A DNA stretch of 64,000 nucleotides from Tunturiibacter gelidiferens (GTDB lineage: Bacteria > Acidobacteriota > Terriglobia > Terriglobales > Acidobacteriaceae), in the NCBI RefSeq assembly GCF_013410115.1, contig NZ_JACCCV010000002.1, forward strand, positions 1,550,001 to 1,614,000, given 5' to 3'. Below are positions 54,191-62,575 of the stretch, piece after piece (within the stretch, counting starts at the first letter, position 1; each line of letters opens with the position of its first letter). The translations under genes and the position numbers were made by a program. The notes beneath the pieces were generated by a model. It had not been told where the DNA came from. It was given only the letters and a program-made list of their open reading frames with translations, and searched no databases.

Positions 54191-54706
54191 CTATCTCGGC
54201 CGGGCGTCCTGGACATCAAAAGGAACCAATTCCTGTTCCAATTCTCCCCATTCGTAGGCGGGATTTTGAAGCAGCCGCACGCAGCTATTCCAGCGAAGGA
54301 TGGCATCGTCGTTCCCTATCGGGCGGATTTTCTCAGCCTCTGCAAAATGGCGCAGAGCATGGTCGAAAAGCGCCACCAATGAGCGAGGCAGTTGCCCAGC
54401 GTTGAGCTGGGCTTTTGCGCGTCGCTCGTGCAGAATCCCAGCGTAGTAGAGGCGCTCGTACGAATCCCTGAGTTGCCGGAAGATCTCTTCGGTTTCCCGG
54501 TAGCGATCAGACTCACGGCCGGTGAATTGATCTGTAAGGGAGAGACCAAGCAAACGCAGTGCGGGCTGATGCTGCGGTTCGATGGTCAAGATATCGCGAC
54601 AGATCGACTCTGCCTCTTCCGGTTCGTTGAGCGAGCGATAGAGTTCAGCTTTCGAGATGGCCACAGCAATCCCAGCTGTCGAAATGAGTTTAACCTTATA
54701 TTCCAT
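54191..54706 (-). CDS. Small TPR-repeat protein
   Basis: A 171-residue helical protein: AISKAELYRSLNEPEEAESICRDILTIEPQHQPALRLLGLSLTDQF, ETEEIFRQLRDSYERLYYAGILHERRAKAQL, ALFDHALRHFAEAEKIRPIGNDDAILRWNSCVRLL, which are TPR-type helix pairs. Likely a cytoplasmic scaffold of unknown partner. GAGGGAAAGAG precedes the ATG. Convergent with the sdh operon, so a link to Sdh assembly is only a guess. Confidence 0.78.
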   Translation of the reverse strand: MEYKVKLISTAGIAVAISKAELYRSLNEPEEAESICRDILTIEPQHQPALRLLGLSLTDQFTGRESDRYRETEEIFRQLRDSYERLYYAGILHERRAKAQLNAGQLPRSLVALFDHALRHFAEAEKIRPIGNDDAILRWNSCVRLLQNPAYEWGELEQELVPFDVQDARPR

Positions 54707-55008
54707 GGCTCTTTCCCTCCATGTTCAATTTTCTCTGGCGCCGCGAATGTTGCGAACCGAGCCCTATGTTCCGGTCCGGCAATTCGACCAACGGCCAGAT
54801 TGGAAGTGAGCTGCGTCTGGATCCAACCCCCGCATCAACGCAACAACGCTGTGCATCGGCGGTACACGATAGTCGGCTGCCGCTTCGTTTACTGCCTATC
54901 GTCCTGAAAACCCTCAGCGTCGCGTCTGCGAATGAGCCTTTGGCAGTGATCAGCATCCCTAATTGTTCCAATCCTCTGCGAAGAATTGGTTCAGATCGTC
55001 TGCAACTG
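54707..55008. other. Region upstream of the TPR gene, no supported gene
   Basis: Open frames run on both strands (for example plus 54721-55095) but none has SD, domain character or a convincing start. One minus-strand stretch reads GMLITAKGSFADATLRVFRT near 54960-54900 and may be a remnant. Confidence 0.4.
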
Positions 55009-55031
55009 AAGAACCCGAGTTTTCAACGGGG
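55009..55031 (+). repeat. Palindromic repeat copy (j)
   Basis: AAGAACCCGAGTTTTCAACG, a degenerate copy of the dispersed palindrome. Confidence 0.5.
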
Positions 55032-55219
55032 TCATCACGCCTGCCTTCTTGACCACGACATTATGCTTCTTTCCCTAAGCGTAGTCCAGACTTGATTAGA
55101 GCCTCGTCGGCGGCCCTTGCAGCTCCACAGCTCGGAGATCAGTCCTGGTAAACGCCATGCTCGTCACCTAACTCCCGGATGGTCTGCAATACGGAAGTAA
55201 TCATTCTCTTTTTGTAGTG

Positions 55220-55316
55220 CACGCAAAACGGGTTTTTCGACAATAACGGGATCGAACTTGCCGATAACCGGACTTTACGGGCACTACAGGATACTCCGGG
55301 TTTGCCCGTCATCCGG
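55220..55316 (+). repeat. Palindromic repeats (c-prime) and long form (c)
   Basis: A short copy, CGCAAAACGGGTTTTTCG, lies at 55222-55239. The long copy at 55259-55316 (GCCGATAACCGGACTTTACG, then ACGGGCA...TGCCCGT) matches the 50571-50627 copy over its whole length with a few differences, including an extra base in the loop. Confidence 0.7.
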
Positions 55317-55411
55317 CCGCAACCCGGGAATCTGGAACCCCTCACGAGGCTCAATAGTCCCTAGGTTTTCGTGATAGGCGAACTATACTCTTGAGACAAT
55401 CGAGGGACTTC

Positions 55412-55463
55412 CTGTTGACATTCAACTGGAAAAGGGCGCAAAGTATCTGTTGAGAATCAACAG
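55412..55463. promoter_or_regulatory. Two PadR operator-like inverted repeats
   Basis: CTGTTGA-CAT-TCAACTG (55412-55428) and CTGTTGA-GAA-TCAACAG (55447-55463) share the same arms and 3-base spacer; the second is perfect. They are 35 bases apart and the second ends 8 bases before the padR ATG, overlapping its ribosome site. This placement fits autorepression of the PadR-ADOP operon. Confidence 0.72.
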
Positions 55464-55471
55464 GGGAGCAA

Positions 55472-55810
55472 ATGGGCGAGAGCAAATCTGACGTTCTGCA
55501 AGGCACCCTCGATCTGATGGTGCTGAAGACACTGGAGTCCATGGGCCCATTGCATGGCTATGGCATAGCACGTCGGATCGAGCAGGTAAGCGATGACACT
55601 CTCAACCTGAATCAGGGGACCATCTATCCGGCTCTTCTTCGCCTGCAGCAGAAGCGCTGGATTACTGCCGAATGGGGAACCTCAGAGAACAACCGCCGCG
55701 CCAAGTACTACTCCCTGAGCCGATCCGGCAGGAAGCAGATCGAAAAAGAGACGGAAAGCTGGGAGCGGATCGCTGCCACGATGGCCCGCTTCCTCACCAC
55801 GCCTCGTTAG
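55472..55810 (+). CDS. PadR-family transcriptional regulator (pair 1)
   Basis: A 112-residue winged-helix protein with the PadR pattern: DVLQGTLDLMVLKTLESMGPLHGYGIARRIEQVSDDTLNLNQGTIYPALLRLQQKRWITAEWGTSENNRRAKYYSLSRSGRKQIEKETESWERI. It is the short form without a long C-terminal domain. CAGGGGAG stands before the ATG. Ten bases separate it from the ADOP permease, the standard PadR-ADOP arrangement of Acidobacteria. The two inverted repeats upstream are its likely binding sites. Confidence 0.93.
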   Translation: MGESKSDVLQGTLDLMVLKTLESMGPLHGYGIARRIEQVSDDTLNLNQGTIYPALLRLQQKRWITAEWGTSENNRRAKYYSLSRSGRKQIEKETESWERIAATMARFLTTPR

Positions 55811-55820
55811 GAGTTCTTCT

Positions 55821-58541
55821 ATGGGCTGGCTGCAAACCTTGTGGAGCCGCTGCGTCGCCTTCTTCGGAGAGAGCAAGCTCGACGAGGAGCTCGACGAGGA
55901 GTTGCTTACGCACCTCGATCTCGCCGTGGAAGAGAACCTGCATCGCGGCATGTCGCCACAGGACGCAAGGCGCGCCGCACTCCTCAAATTTGGCGGCGTA
56001 GCCCAGACCAGGGAAAGCTACCGCCGGCAACGTGGGCTCCCATTCGTCGATGCGCTGATTCAGGATGTGCGCTTTGGAACCCGTCAGATCAGGCACTCTC
56101 CCGGCTTCGCTCTGATTGCCATCCTTACGCTCTCTCTCGGAATCGGAGCCAACACTGCCGTCTTTACCTTGACCCATGCCCTCTTGCTGAAGACTCTGCC
56201 CGTCCGCGATCCCGGCGAGTTGGTGCGGTTGACCATCAGTATGAGCGCCGAAAGGAATGGCAGTAACGCGCCTCTCAACCTCCCGATCATCGAATTCATC
56301 GAGAGTCATTCGCGCTCCTTTCATGGCATCTTTGCCTGGTGTGTCTACGACTTTCCCTTCAGGGACGGAGCCGTCAACAGCGGCATACACGGCGCAATCC
56401 TAAGCGGCAATGCCTTTCAGTCTCTGGGCGTAAACCCATCGCTGGGCCGTCTGCTTACTCCCGCCGACGACCAGCCGGGCGGCGGACCCGACGGCCTGGC
56501 CGCAGTCATCAGCCATCGCATCTGGATCGAACGCTATCAAGCCAGCCCTTCCGTGCTCGGAAGGCACATCACCGTGACCGACCACAGTGCGACCATCGTC
56601 GGTGTTGCTCCCGCTGGATTCGAGGGAGTCATCGTCGCCGAACATCCCGACATCTATCTGCCGCTCGAATTTCAGGCAATCCTCTATGGCCAGGACACCA
56701 AGCGCGACGGCGGCCGGCTGTGGCTCGATACATTTGCCCGTCTCAACCCAGGCGTCACCCGCGCGCAGGCCGAAGCAGAGATCAGCGCTCTCTTTCCCGC
56801 CATCCTCGACGCGACTCTGCCACCTGCTCTGCGGCATATGCCTCAGATTGAGAGAGCCCGTCTCGAAGTCAGGCCCGCGAGCACTGGCTGGAGCAGGCTT
56901 CGTTCACAGTACACGGAACCGCTGTTGCTCCTGCAACTGATGGTCGCCGCCGTTCTGCTCATCTGCTGTGCCAATCTCTCCGGCCTCTTTCTCGCCCGCG
57001 CCTCCGCCCGCCGGCAGGAGTTCGCGATTCGCGGAGCCTTGGGAGCAAGCCGGCTACGCATCATGCGGCAGCTCTTCGTCGAGTGCCTCATGCTGGCTCT
57101 CCCCGGCGCGCTCCTCGGCATCTGGCTCGCCACCCTCAGTGGCCCCTGGATCCTCCACATGCTCGGCAACGCCGAGGCGGAGCAGGCAATCTCCATGCGG
57201 CCCAATCTCACCGTGCTCTCTGTCACCATCGCCTGTGCCGTCTTCTGTGCCTTCCTCTTCGGGATGGCTCCCGCCTGGACCGCAGGCCGCACCAGCGTAG
57301 ACGCGGACCTCCGCAGCTCCCATCCGCGAATGCATCTCGGTGCCGCCGGGCTGGGCAGTTTTTTCGTCCCCTTTCAGTTGGCCCTTTCGCTCACACTGGT
57401 GGTGATCGCTGCGTTATTCGGCACCACCATAACCCATCTGCTCACCGAGGACTCCGGCTATCGAACCGACAACGTACTCATCGTGCTGACCGACTTCCTT
57501 CGCATCCCCGAAAAAGGCGATGCCTTAGTCGCCCTCTACCGCCGCATGGCTGCGCGCATGGAGGAGCTTCCAGGCATCGAGCAGGCCAGTGTCGCCGCAA
57601 TCTCACCCCTCATGGGAGATCGTTGGATGGACGAATTCGTCGCTGCAGACAAATCCGGGCAAGCCCAGCCAACTGAAGTCATGGGGAATGTAATAGCGGC
57701 CCACTACTTTTCTGCGGTAGGCATACCCATCCTCGCCGGGCGCGACCTGGAAAATAAAGACTCCGACCGAAACTCCTGCGTCATAAGCCACGCCGCAGCT
57801 CGGCTCTACTTCCCCAACACCTCGGCCCTTGGCAAAACCCTGCGAAACATCGTTCGTTACCAAAAAAACGCCAACTATCCCTTCCACGACTTCCAGATCG
57901 TCGGCATCGTTCAGGATACGAAGTACGACACCTTGCGCGAGTCGACCCCACCCATCGTCTATCTTCCAATTACTACCGGCAATGCCGGCATGACTAACGC
58001 CGGAGCCAATCTCTTCTTCGTCATTCATGCCCGCAACGATGCCGCTGCGAGATCGGCATATCTCACTGCATTGCACGAGATGGCCCCGTCCAGTCCTGAG
58101 ATCGCCCCGTTCGAATTCAAACAGACCTTTCTCGACTCAGTCTCACGCGAGCGGCTGTTATCCGCCATGTCAGGCTTCTTCGCATTCCTCGGTCTGTTGC
58201 TAAGCGGCATCGGTGTCTATGGTCTTGTGGCATGGAACGTGACCCGGAGAACAACGGAGATCGGTCTCCGAATGGCACTCGGCGCGACTCGCATGGAAGT
58301 CTTCCACCTCGTCATGCGTCAGGTGATGCGTTTGCTCGCCATAGGTCTCTTCGCCGGAGGACTAGGCGCATTCTTCGCCGCCCGCATGGTCCGCGACTTC
58401 CTCTTTGAGATCCAACCAGGTAATCCCGCCATCTTCCTGTCCTCTGCGATGCTGCTTGTATCGATCGCCGTGCTGGCCGCTCTGTTGCCCGCACGGCGTG
58501 CCGTCTCCATCGATCCCATGCAGGCACTGAAGACCGAGTAG
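55821..58541 (+). CDS. ADOP-type FtsX/MacB-like permease (pair 1)
   Basis: A 906-residue membrane protein of the acidobacterial duplicated orphan permease group. A cytoplasmic N-terminal segment (LDEELLTHLDLAVEENLHRGMSPQDARRAALLKFGG) is followed by helix 1 (FALIAILTLSLGIGANTAVFTL), a MacB-type periplasmic domain, three helices with an FtsX domain (about 370-490). The second periplasmic and FtsX halves end at VSIAVLAALLPARRAVSIDPMQALKTE. No ABC ATPase gene is adjacent, hence orphan. AGGAG lies 9 bases before the ATG. A role in signalling or export at the envelope is assumed. Confidence 0.92.
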   Translation: MGWLQTLWSRCVAFFGESKLDEELDEELLTHLDLAVEENLHRGMSPQDARRAALLKFGGVAQTRESYRRQRGLPFVDALIQDVRFGTRQIRHSPGFALIAILTLSLGIGANTAVFTLTHALLLKTLPVRDPGELVRLTISMSAERNGSNAPLNLPIIEFIESHSRSFHGIFAWCVYDFPFRDGAVNSGIHGAILSGNAFQSLGVNPSLGRLLTPADDQPGGGPDGLAAVISHRIWIERYQASPSVLGRHITVTDHSATIVGVAPAGFEGVIVAEHPDIYLPLEFQAILYGQDTKRDGGRLWLDTFARLNPGVTRAQAEAEISALFPAILDATLPPALRHMPQIERARLEVRPASTGWSRLRSQYTEPLLLLQLMVAAVLLICCANLSGLFLARASARRQEFAIRGALGASRLRIMRQLFVECLMLALPGALLGIWLATLSGPWILHMLGNAEAEQAISMRPNLTVLSVTIACAVFCAFLFGMAPAWTAGRTSVDADLRSSHPRMHLGAAGLGSFFVPFQLALSLTLVVIAALFGTTITHLLTEDSGYRTDNVLIVLTDFLRIPEKGDALVALYRRMAARMEELPGIEQASVAAISPLMGDRWMDEFVAADKSGQAQPTEVMGNVIAAHYFSAVGIPILAGRDLENKDSDRNSCVISHAAARLYFPNTSALGKTLRNIVRYQKNANYPFHDFQIVGIVQDTKYDTLRESTPPIVYLPITTGNAGMTNAGANLFFVIHARNDAAARSAYLTALHEMAPSSPEIAPFEFKQTFLDSVSRERLLSAMSGFFAFLGLLLSGIGVYGLVAWNVTRRTTEIGLRMALGATRMEVFHLVMRQVMRLLAIGLFAGGLGAFFAARMVRDFLFEIQPGNPAIFLSSAMLLVSIAVLAALLPARRAVSIDPMQALKTE

Positions 58542-58550
58542 TCGCTCCCT

Positions 58551-59534
58551 TCAAAAGAGCGCAGCAATATCGATCGTCTGCATCGTCTGGCTGTTTGGCT
58601 CCCGGCTCAAATGAGCACGCCCCTGCTTAATCTCCCGCTCCACCTCGTGGGCAGCTCTTTGCTCATGTGTGTCTCGAAGAAAATGCGCGTACTGCGTCAG
58701 CACAGACAGATAAGTAGGATGCCATCCCAACGTCTTGCCCAGAATCTCCGATCCACGCTGCATCAGGCTATTCGCCGATGCCGCATCACCGCTCTTCCAG
58801 TACGCATAGCCCAGCAGAAATGTATTCAGCCCGGTTGGCAGCTGCTCAGCCCCATAAAATTCGTTCGAAAGCTGTAGCCCGGACTGCAGGTAAGAGATGG
58901 CCTCAGGGTATCGATGCAACTGGCATAGAGAGCCGGACAGAACCAGCTGCGCGCCGATCTTGTCCTCCGGAGTGGCGTTCCTGTCCTTCGAGAACGCATC
59001 GAAGGCGCGCAGCGCAAACGATCGAGATCTCTCCGCCTGATGTTCCCGCAGATATAGCGCAGAAAGGTGATACCAGCTCTGCGACAGCTCTGGCTCCAAC
59101 CCAGCCGCCTCCCGCATCTTCATCGCCTTCGACTCCGCAGCTTCCGCACCCTTTAGATTACCCGTCTCCATGTAAAGGGTTCCCAGGCGATCAATGGTAT
59201 CTGCGAGGCCTGGCGCAGAGACCGGCACAGCCGTCAGCAGCCTCATAGCGTGCTCATAGGCCGTCTCCGAGGGACCGTACCTGCCTGCATCCTGGTACAG
59301 AATGCCGAGACGTAACCATATACCCCCTGCCTCGACTGCCGGCATCTGCGGTGGCTCCGCACTACGCGACGCCGCTTCATACGCGGCTGTCTCTCTTTGC
59401 AGATCTTCCCGTGTCAGGATCTGCGCCTTCAGCCGCAAGCCGTTCGCACAGCATGCCGCGAGGCAAACAAGAAGAAGATACGATCTCTTCGACCGCACGA
59501 CGAATCCGCTGGACAGCATAGAAAAGGCTTTCAT
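58551..59534 (-). CDS. Secreted TPR-repeat protein
   Basis: A 327-residue protein. The ATG at 59534 (MLSSGF... frame opens with MKAFSML) follows AGGAGG by 8 bases; the signal segment is SYLLLVCLAACCANGLRLKAQ. TPR-like repeats follow: IWLRLGILYQDAGRYGPSETAYEHAMRLL, TIDRLGTLYMETGNLKGAEAAESKAMKM, SWYHLSALYLREHQAERSRSFALRAFDAF, TFLLGYAYWKSGDAASANSLMQRGSEIL. Periplasmic scaffold of unknown partner. Convergent with the ADOP gene, ten bases apart. Confidence 0.82.
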   Translation of the reverse strand: MKAFSMLSSGFVVRSKRSYLLLVCLAACCANGLRLKAQILTREDLQRETAAYEAASRSAEPPQMPAVEAGGIWLRLGILYQDAGRYGPSETAYEHAMRLLTAVPVSAPGLADTIDRLGTLYMETGNLKGAEAAESKAMKMREAAGLEPELSQSWYHLSALYLREHQAERSRSFALRAFDAFSKDRNATPEDKIGAQLVLSGSLCQLHRYPEAISYLQSGLQLSNEFYGAEQLPTGLNTFLLGYAYWKSGDAASANSLMQRGSEILGKTLGWHPTYLSVLTQYAHFLRDTHEQRAAHEVEREIKQGRAHLSREPNSQTMQTIDIAALF

Positions 59535-59967
59535 GAGTAAGGTCCTCCTAAATGACCGCATCCATCAAGAGCACTTAGGTTGCCATGTTGGATCTCTACA
59601 TAAGCGCATTTTTATGTTGAATGCCTACATGAGAAAAGATTGTTGTTGTGTCCATTTATGAGAATGACTTGTCCAGAAGCGGACGCTGCGACGGACTTCG
59701 ACCTTCAGCTCGGCCAGACATCTCGGGTTTGCAGATACAGATTCCCCGTCCAATCTGGCATGCGGTTCGGGGCAAAGTAACAGGCGAACTGCCAACAGGG
59801 CCTCACCGAATCAATGTGATGTTCTCCCGAACAATGGGAACCATCGATGTCATCGGCGGAGAACTTTGACCGTCGAAGGATTGAAGGGTCTGGTGGACTA
59901 ATGCTTTGTCATCCCAGTAAACGAAGGAATGCTGTCCAAAAGGAGTGCCCTCATACATTCCTGAGAA
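59535..59967. other. Intergenic region, no supported gene
   Basis: Nothing with coding character or recognisable RNA fold was seen. It separates the TPR gene from the small-gene region. Confidence 0.4.
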
Positions 59968-60186
59968 TCATCCCCCACCTCCTAAGCTTATCGTTCCGGG
60001 CTTTCTTGTCTCACGAAACCGCTGCATAACTAGCTTTTTGTATTCTTGGCCTTTTCTCTGCATACGGACTATATCCAGTTTGGGACTTCGATGATTTACA
60101 TGATGACTAAGCATCTGCATCACAGGCTCAAGGCGTCCTTCGGGAAATTGGTCGATAAGAAGTTTGAGTTCATCTCTGGTCGCCAT
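59968..60186 (-). CDS. Small conserved-looking hypothetical protein
   Basis: A 72-residue protein from the ATG at 60186: MATRDELKLLIDQFPEGRLEPVMQMLSHHVNHRSPKLDIVRMQRKGQEYKKLVMQRFRETRKPGTISLGGGG. The helical, charged body and Gly-rich tail are typical of small Acidobacteria proteins with the MATRDELK start. No clear SD. Its upstream frame runs into repeat copy (d). Function unknown; a toxin-antitoxin or regulatory role is only a guess. Confidence 0.6.
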   Translation of the reverse strand: MATRDELKLLIDQFPEGRLEPVMQMLSHHVNHRSPKLDIVRMQRKGQEYKKLVMQRFRETRKPGTISLGGGG

Positions 60187-60242
60187 GATGGCGTCAGCAT
60201 ATCGCGGTACATACGACGCAGCAACAATCTCGCTTTCATCTG

Positions 60243-60267
60243 GGAATAACCGGAGTTTTCGCAAACT
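60243..60267 (-). repeat. Palindromic repeat copy (d)
   Basis: ATAACCGGAGTTTTCGCAAACT, between the 72-residue gene and the divergent hydrolase. Confidence 0.6.
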
Positions 60268-60346
60268 GACCTCGTGCTTTCACGAGATACTGTAACCAAA
60301 GTCTGTTTCAGCCGATGCTGCGATCGTTTCTCCACTCCAGGACGCC

Positions 60347-61042
60347 ATGAACAACAGCCGGGAATTCTTGGACGCTACACCGAATGAAGCACCCGTTCGA
60401 GGGTTCGTGCACCGGCCGACCGGTTCGGGCGGCGACTGCCTTGTCCTAACGCACGGTGCGGGAGCGAACTGCGGATCTCAGCTTCTCGTGGCACTGGCGG
60501 TTGCGTTTTGCGACTCGGGGCTAACAGTCCTTCGTTGCGATCTTCCCTTCCGCCAGATGCGACCACATGGGCCCCCACCGCGCGGCAGTGCTGAGCGCGA
60601 TCAACAGGGACTTCGAGCGGCAGTTGGATCCCTGCGCCGACAAACTTCGGGCCGAGTGTTCCTCGGCGGTCATTCGTACGGAGGGAGGCAAGCGTCGATG
60701 CTCGGCGCGACCGAACCCGGTCTCGTCGACGGACTCCTATTGCTCTCATACCCGCTTCACCCACCACAACGACCCCATGAGTTACGAACGGAGCACTTCC
60801 CACGCCTCCGAACCCCGGCGATGTTCGTCCACGGCACACGGGATGGGTTCGGCTCCATCGATGAGGTGGTGGTGGTGCTGAAGCTCATTCGGGCAAGGAC
60901 CGTACTGCTTCCAGTTCCTGGCGCAGGGCACGAACTCGTGACGAAGCGGAATCACGAGGAGGTGCCCAAGCTAGTCGTGGAGGCATTCCGATTATTCGCT
61001 TCCGGTTCTATCTCGGTCACCGAGCCTGAACAAGCGCCATGA
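60347..61042 (+). CDS. Tex30/KANL3-type alpha/beta hydrolase
   Basis: A 231-residue hydrolase: oxyanion strand LVLTHGAGANCGSQLLVALA, nucleophile elbow GHSYGGRQASM, acid Asp in MFVHGTRDGFGS and His in PVPGAGHELV. The GAGA-type oxyanion and FRQ(M/K)RP region (LPFRQMRPHGPPPRG) place it with the small KANL3/Tex30-like group. Cytoplasmic, substrate unknown. AGGA lies 5 bases before the ATG. Bounded on the left by repeat copy (d). Confidence 0.87.
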   Translation: MNNSREFLDATPNEAPVRGFVHRPTGSGGDCLVLTHGAGANCGSQLLVALAVAFCDSGLTVLRCDLPFRQMRPHGPPPRGSAERDQQGLRAAVGSLRRQTSGRVFLGGHSYGGRQASMLGATEPGLVDGLLLLSYPLHPPQRPHELRTEHFPRLRTPAMFVHGTRDGFGSIDEVVVVLKLIRARTVLLPVPGAGHELVTKRNHEEVPKLVVEAFRLFASGSISVTEPEQAP

Positions 61043-61152
61043 GAGCTTTTCTGAGACACTTCCCAAACGAGGACTTCTAGGGCGCTCAGTCGGTGCGAAA
61101 GCGATTTCGCACTCCCTGAAGCACGGTCTGTCCCCAGAAATTGACCTTAGTG

Positions 61153-61344
61153 CTACTCGAAGAGGGAGATGGCGACTCGGAGATCGTCGGCCAGGCGTCG
61201 GTATAGCTCCTGTACGGTGCGGAGCGCCAGGAGCTGGTCTGTGGTCTGTGGCGGCTCCGAGGCGATCATTTTTTCGATGGCCTCAATGTCGGTCGCGACA
61301 GATGCAAGCTTTTCGTTCAAGAGATCCACGGGGGCTTGTGGCAT
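61153..61344 (-). CDS. Hypothetical 63-residue helical protein
   Basis: MPQAPVDLLNEKLASVATDIEAIEKMIASEPPQTTDQLLALRTVQELYRRLADDLRVAISLFE: fully helical, heptad-like spacing of Leu/Ile, typical of a small coiled-coil protein. No SD is visible, so gene status rests on composition only. Confidence 0.5.
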   Translation of the reverse strand: MPQAPVDLLNEKLASVATDIEAIEKMIASEPPQTTDQLLALRTVQELYRRLADDLRVAISLFE

Positions 61345-61440
61345 GGCAAACAGGCTACCACTCGGAGGGCGTCGGTATCGATGAAGGAAAGATCCTTCGA
61401 TTTATCGGTAAAGCCAGAAAAGATGCCGGTGGGGGTGAGT

Positions 61441-61938
61441 TTAGTTGAGGTGGCGTACCGATCCGACGGGGTGAACTTGCCGATAACCCGACTTTGCGGG
61501 AATCTTCAACTTACCTTGGGTTGAGACTTTTGATTGCTGCAGCGATCCGAGCAGTGATCGTGTTGGCTTTCTCTTCAGACCGTAGCTGGAGTCGTTGGGC
61601 GCAAGCCCGGGAACATAGTTGCAGATGCGTTTTGTCTCTGTACCTAGCCACGGAGCAAGTCGCTCCTCGTTCGCCGCCCATCCAAGCCACTCTGCCACTT
61701 CGACCTTCAACAGCGTCTCCAGTACGCCGTCGTGGCGGGCAGCGGTCGAGACATCCTCCAAGAATGCACAGATTGGCAAAATCATTTCCAGATCTCCGTT
61801 CTCCATCGCAGCGGTCAGGGCAGGGATGAGGATCGAGCCGAAGACACTGTATTGACCGGGTTCTTCGTCTCCCATATATGCGAATTCTGTACGATAAACA
61901 GCTTCTAGCTTGGGAATTCGGATGAACAACTCAGGCAC
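61441..61938 (-). CDS. Small immunity-like (DUF7674-type) protein with a repeat-derived tail
   Basis: A 165-residue frame starting at a GTG without SD. The first 120 residues look like a compact helical protein (AYMGDEEPGQYSVFGSILIPALTAAMENGDLEMILPICAFLEDVSTAARHDGVLETLLKVEVAEWLGWAANEERLAPWLGTETKRIC), similar in style to small immunity or DUF7674 proteins. The last 20 or so residues (GKLKIPAKSGYRQVHPVG) are encoded by repeat copy (e), so the natural stop was probably lost and the repeat is now read as protein. Repeat (f) lies upstream. Identification is by style only. Confidence 0.55.
   Translation of the reverse strand: MPELFIRIPKLEAVYRTEFAYMGDEEPGQYSVFGSILIPALTAAMENGDLEMILPICAFLEDVSTAARHDGVLETLLKVEVAEWLGWAANEERLAPWLGTETKRICNYVPGLAPNDSSYGLKRKPTRSLLGSLQQSKVSTQGKLKIPAKSGYRQVHPVGSVRHLN
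61474..61506 (-). repeat. Palindromic repeat copy (e)
   Basis: AACTTGCCGATAACCCGACT then TTGCGGGAA; lies within the 3' end of the frame above. Confidence 0.7.
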
Positions 61939-61985
61939 GACAGTCGCGTAGTTGATGGGTTGAGAATACGCGGGGTGAGACGTTC

Positions 61986-62011
61986 CCTCAAAACGGAGTT
62001 TTGGGAAACTT
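61986..62011 (-). repeat. Palindromic repeat copy (f)
   Basis: CTCAAAACGGAGTTTTGGG then AAACTT; self-complementary core CAAAAC-GGA-GTTTTG. Confidence 0.65.
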
Positions 62012-62159
62012 CGTCCAGCGGAGTTGGAAAGAATCAGCCTGGGTTAAACTTTCGGCATGCATGTCCTGGACATCCTGACTGAGTTGAAGTTCTCTACAAG
62101 GATCAATTGGGTTACCCACATCCTCGCGGGCCTGGGTTGACTGAAGCCGACGTTCAACG

Positions 62160-62454
62160 GTGGAGCGCTTGCTCGACGAACCCCGCTCTACTCTGTACGA
62201 CGAAATAGCAATGAATTTAGCTCAGGGTTTCCACTCTTCTGCGATGACGTTCGCCTTCTGCGACGCAGTGGTGAACGGTCTTTTACGGTGTGATTACGTC
62301 AGCCGACGAACACCGCCCCGCCCTCTGGGATATATTCGTCGCTTTTGACGAAGGTGAGTATTACCACGGGAACAATCGAGACGAAGATCCCGTGGAGGTT
62401 TATACACGGCCCATGATTGCTCGCATTGTTGGCGCTGGCTCATCGACATCATAG
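62160..62454 (+). pseudogene. Frameshifted small hypothetical gene
   Basis: One frame reads ERLLDEPRSTLYDEIAMNLAQGFHSSAMTFAFCDAVVNG and then loses sense. At 62278 another frame takes over as VFYGVITSADEHRPALWDIFVAFDEGEYYHGNNRDEDPVEVYTRPMIARIVG and stops at TAG 62452. The joined product is a compact protein of about 95 residues. A third frame upstream (RGPGLTEADVQRW) may be its start, implying a second shift. Family unknown; the size and setting recall immunity genes. Confidence 0.6.
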
Positions 62455-62480
62455 GGCCTGAGTGTGTGTGACATCGAACC

Positions 62481-62548
62481 TCGCGAAAAACGGGGTTATG
62501 AGAAGCTTCGACCTTGAGCTTGCCGCAAAGCCGACTTTCAAGGAACTA
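62481..62548 (+). repeat. Palindromic repeat copies (g1) and (g2)
   Basis: CGCGAAAAACGGGGTTATG (62482-62500) and TTGCCGCAAAGCCGACTTTC (62520-62539) followed by AAGGAACT. They lie between the two broken small genes. Confidence 0.6.
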
Positions 62549-62575
62549 TCATGGTTCTAAACTCCTGAAGATCTA

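Noticed and set aside
54721..55095. A 124-codon plus-strand frame upstream of PadR pair 1
   Set aside because: No ribosome site, Ser/Leu/Arg-rich without pattern, and ends in a repeat copy.
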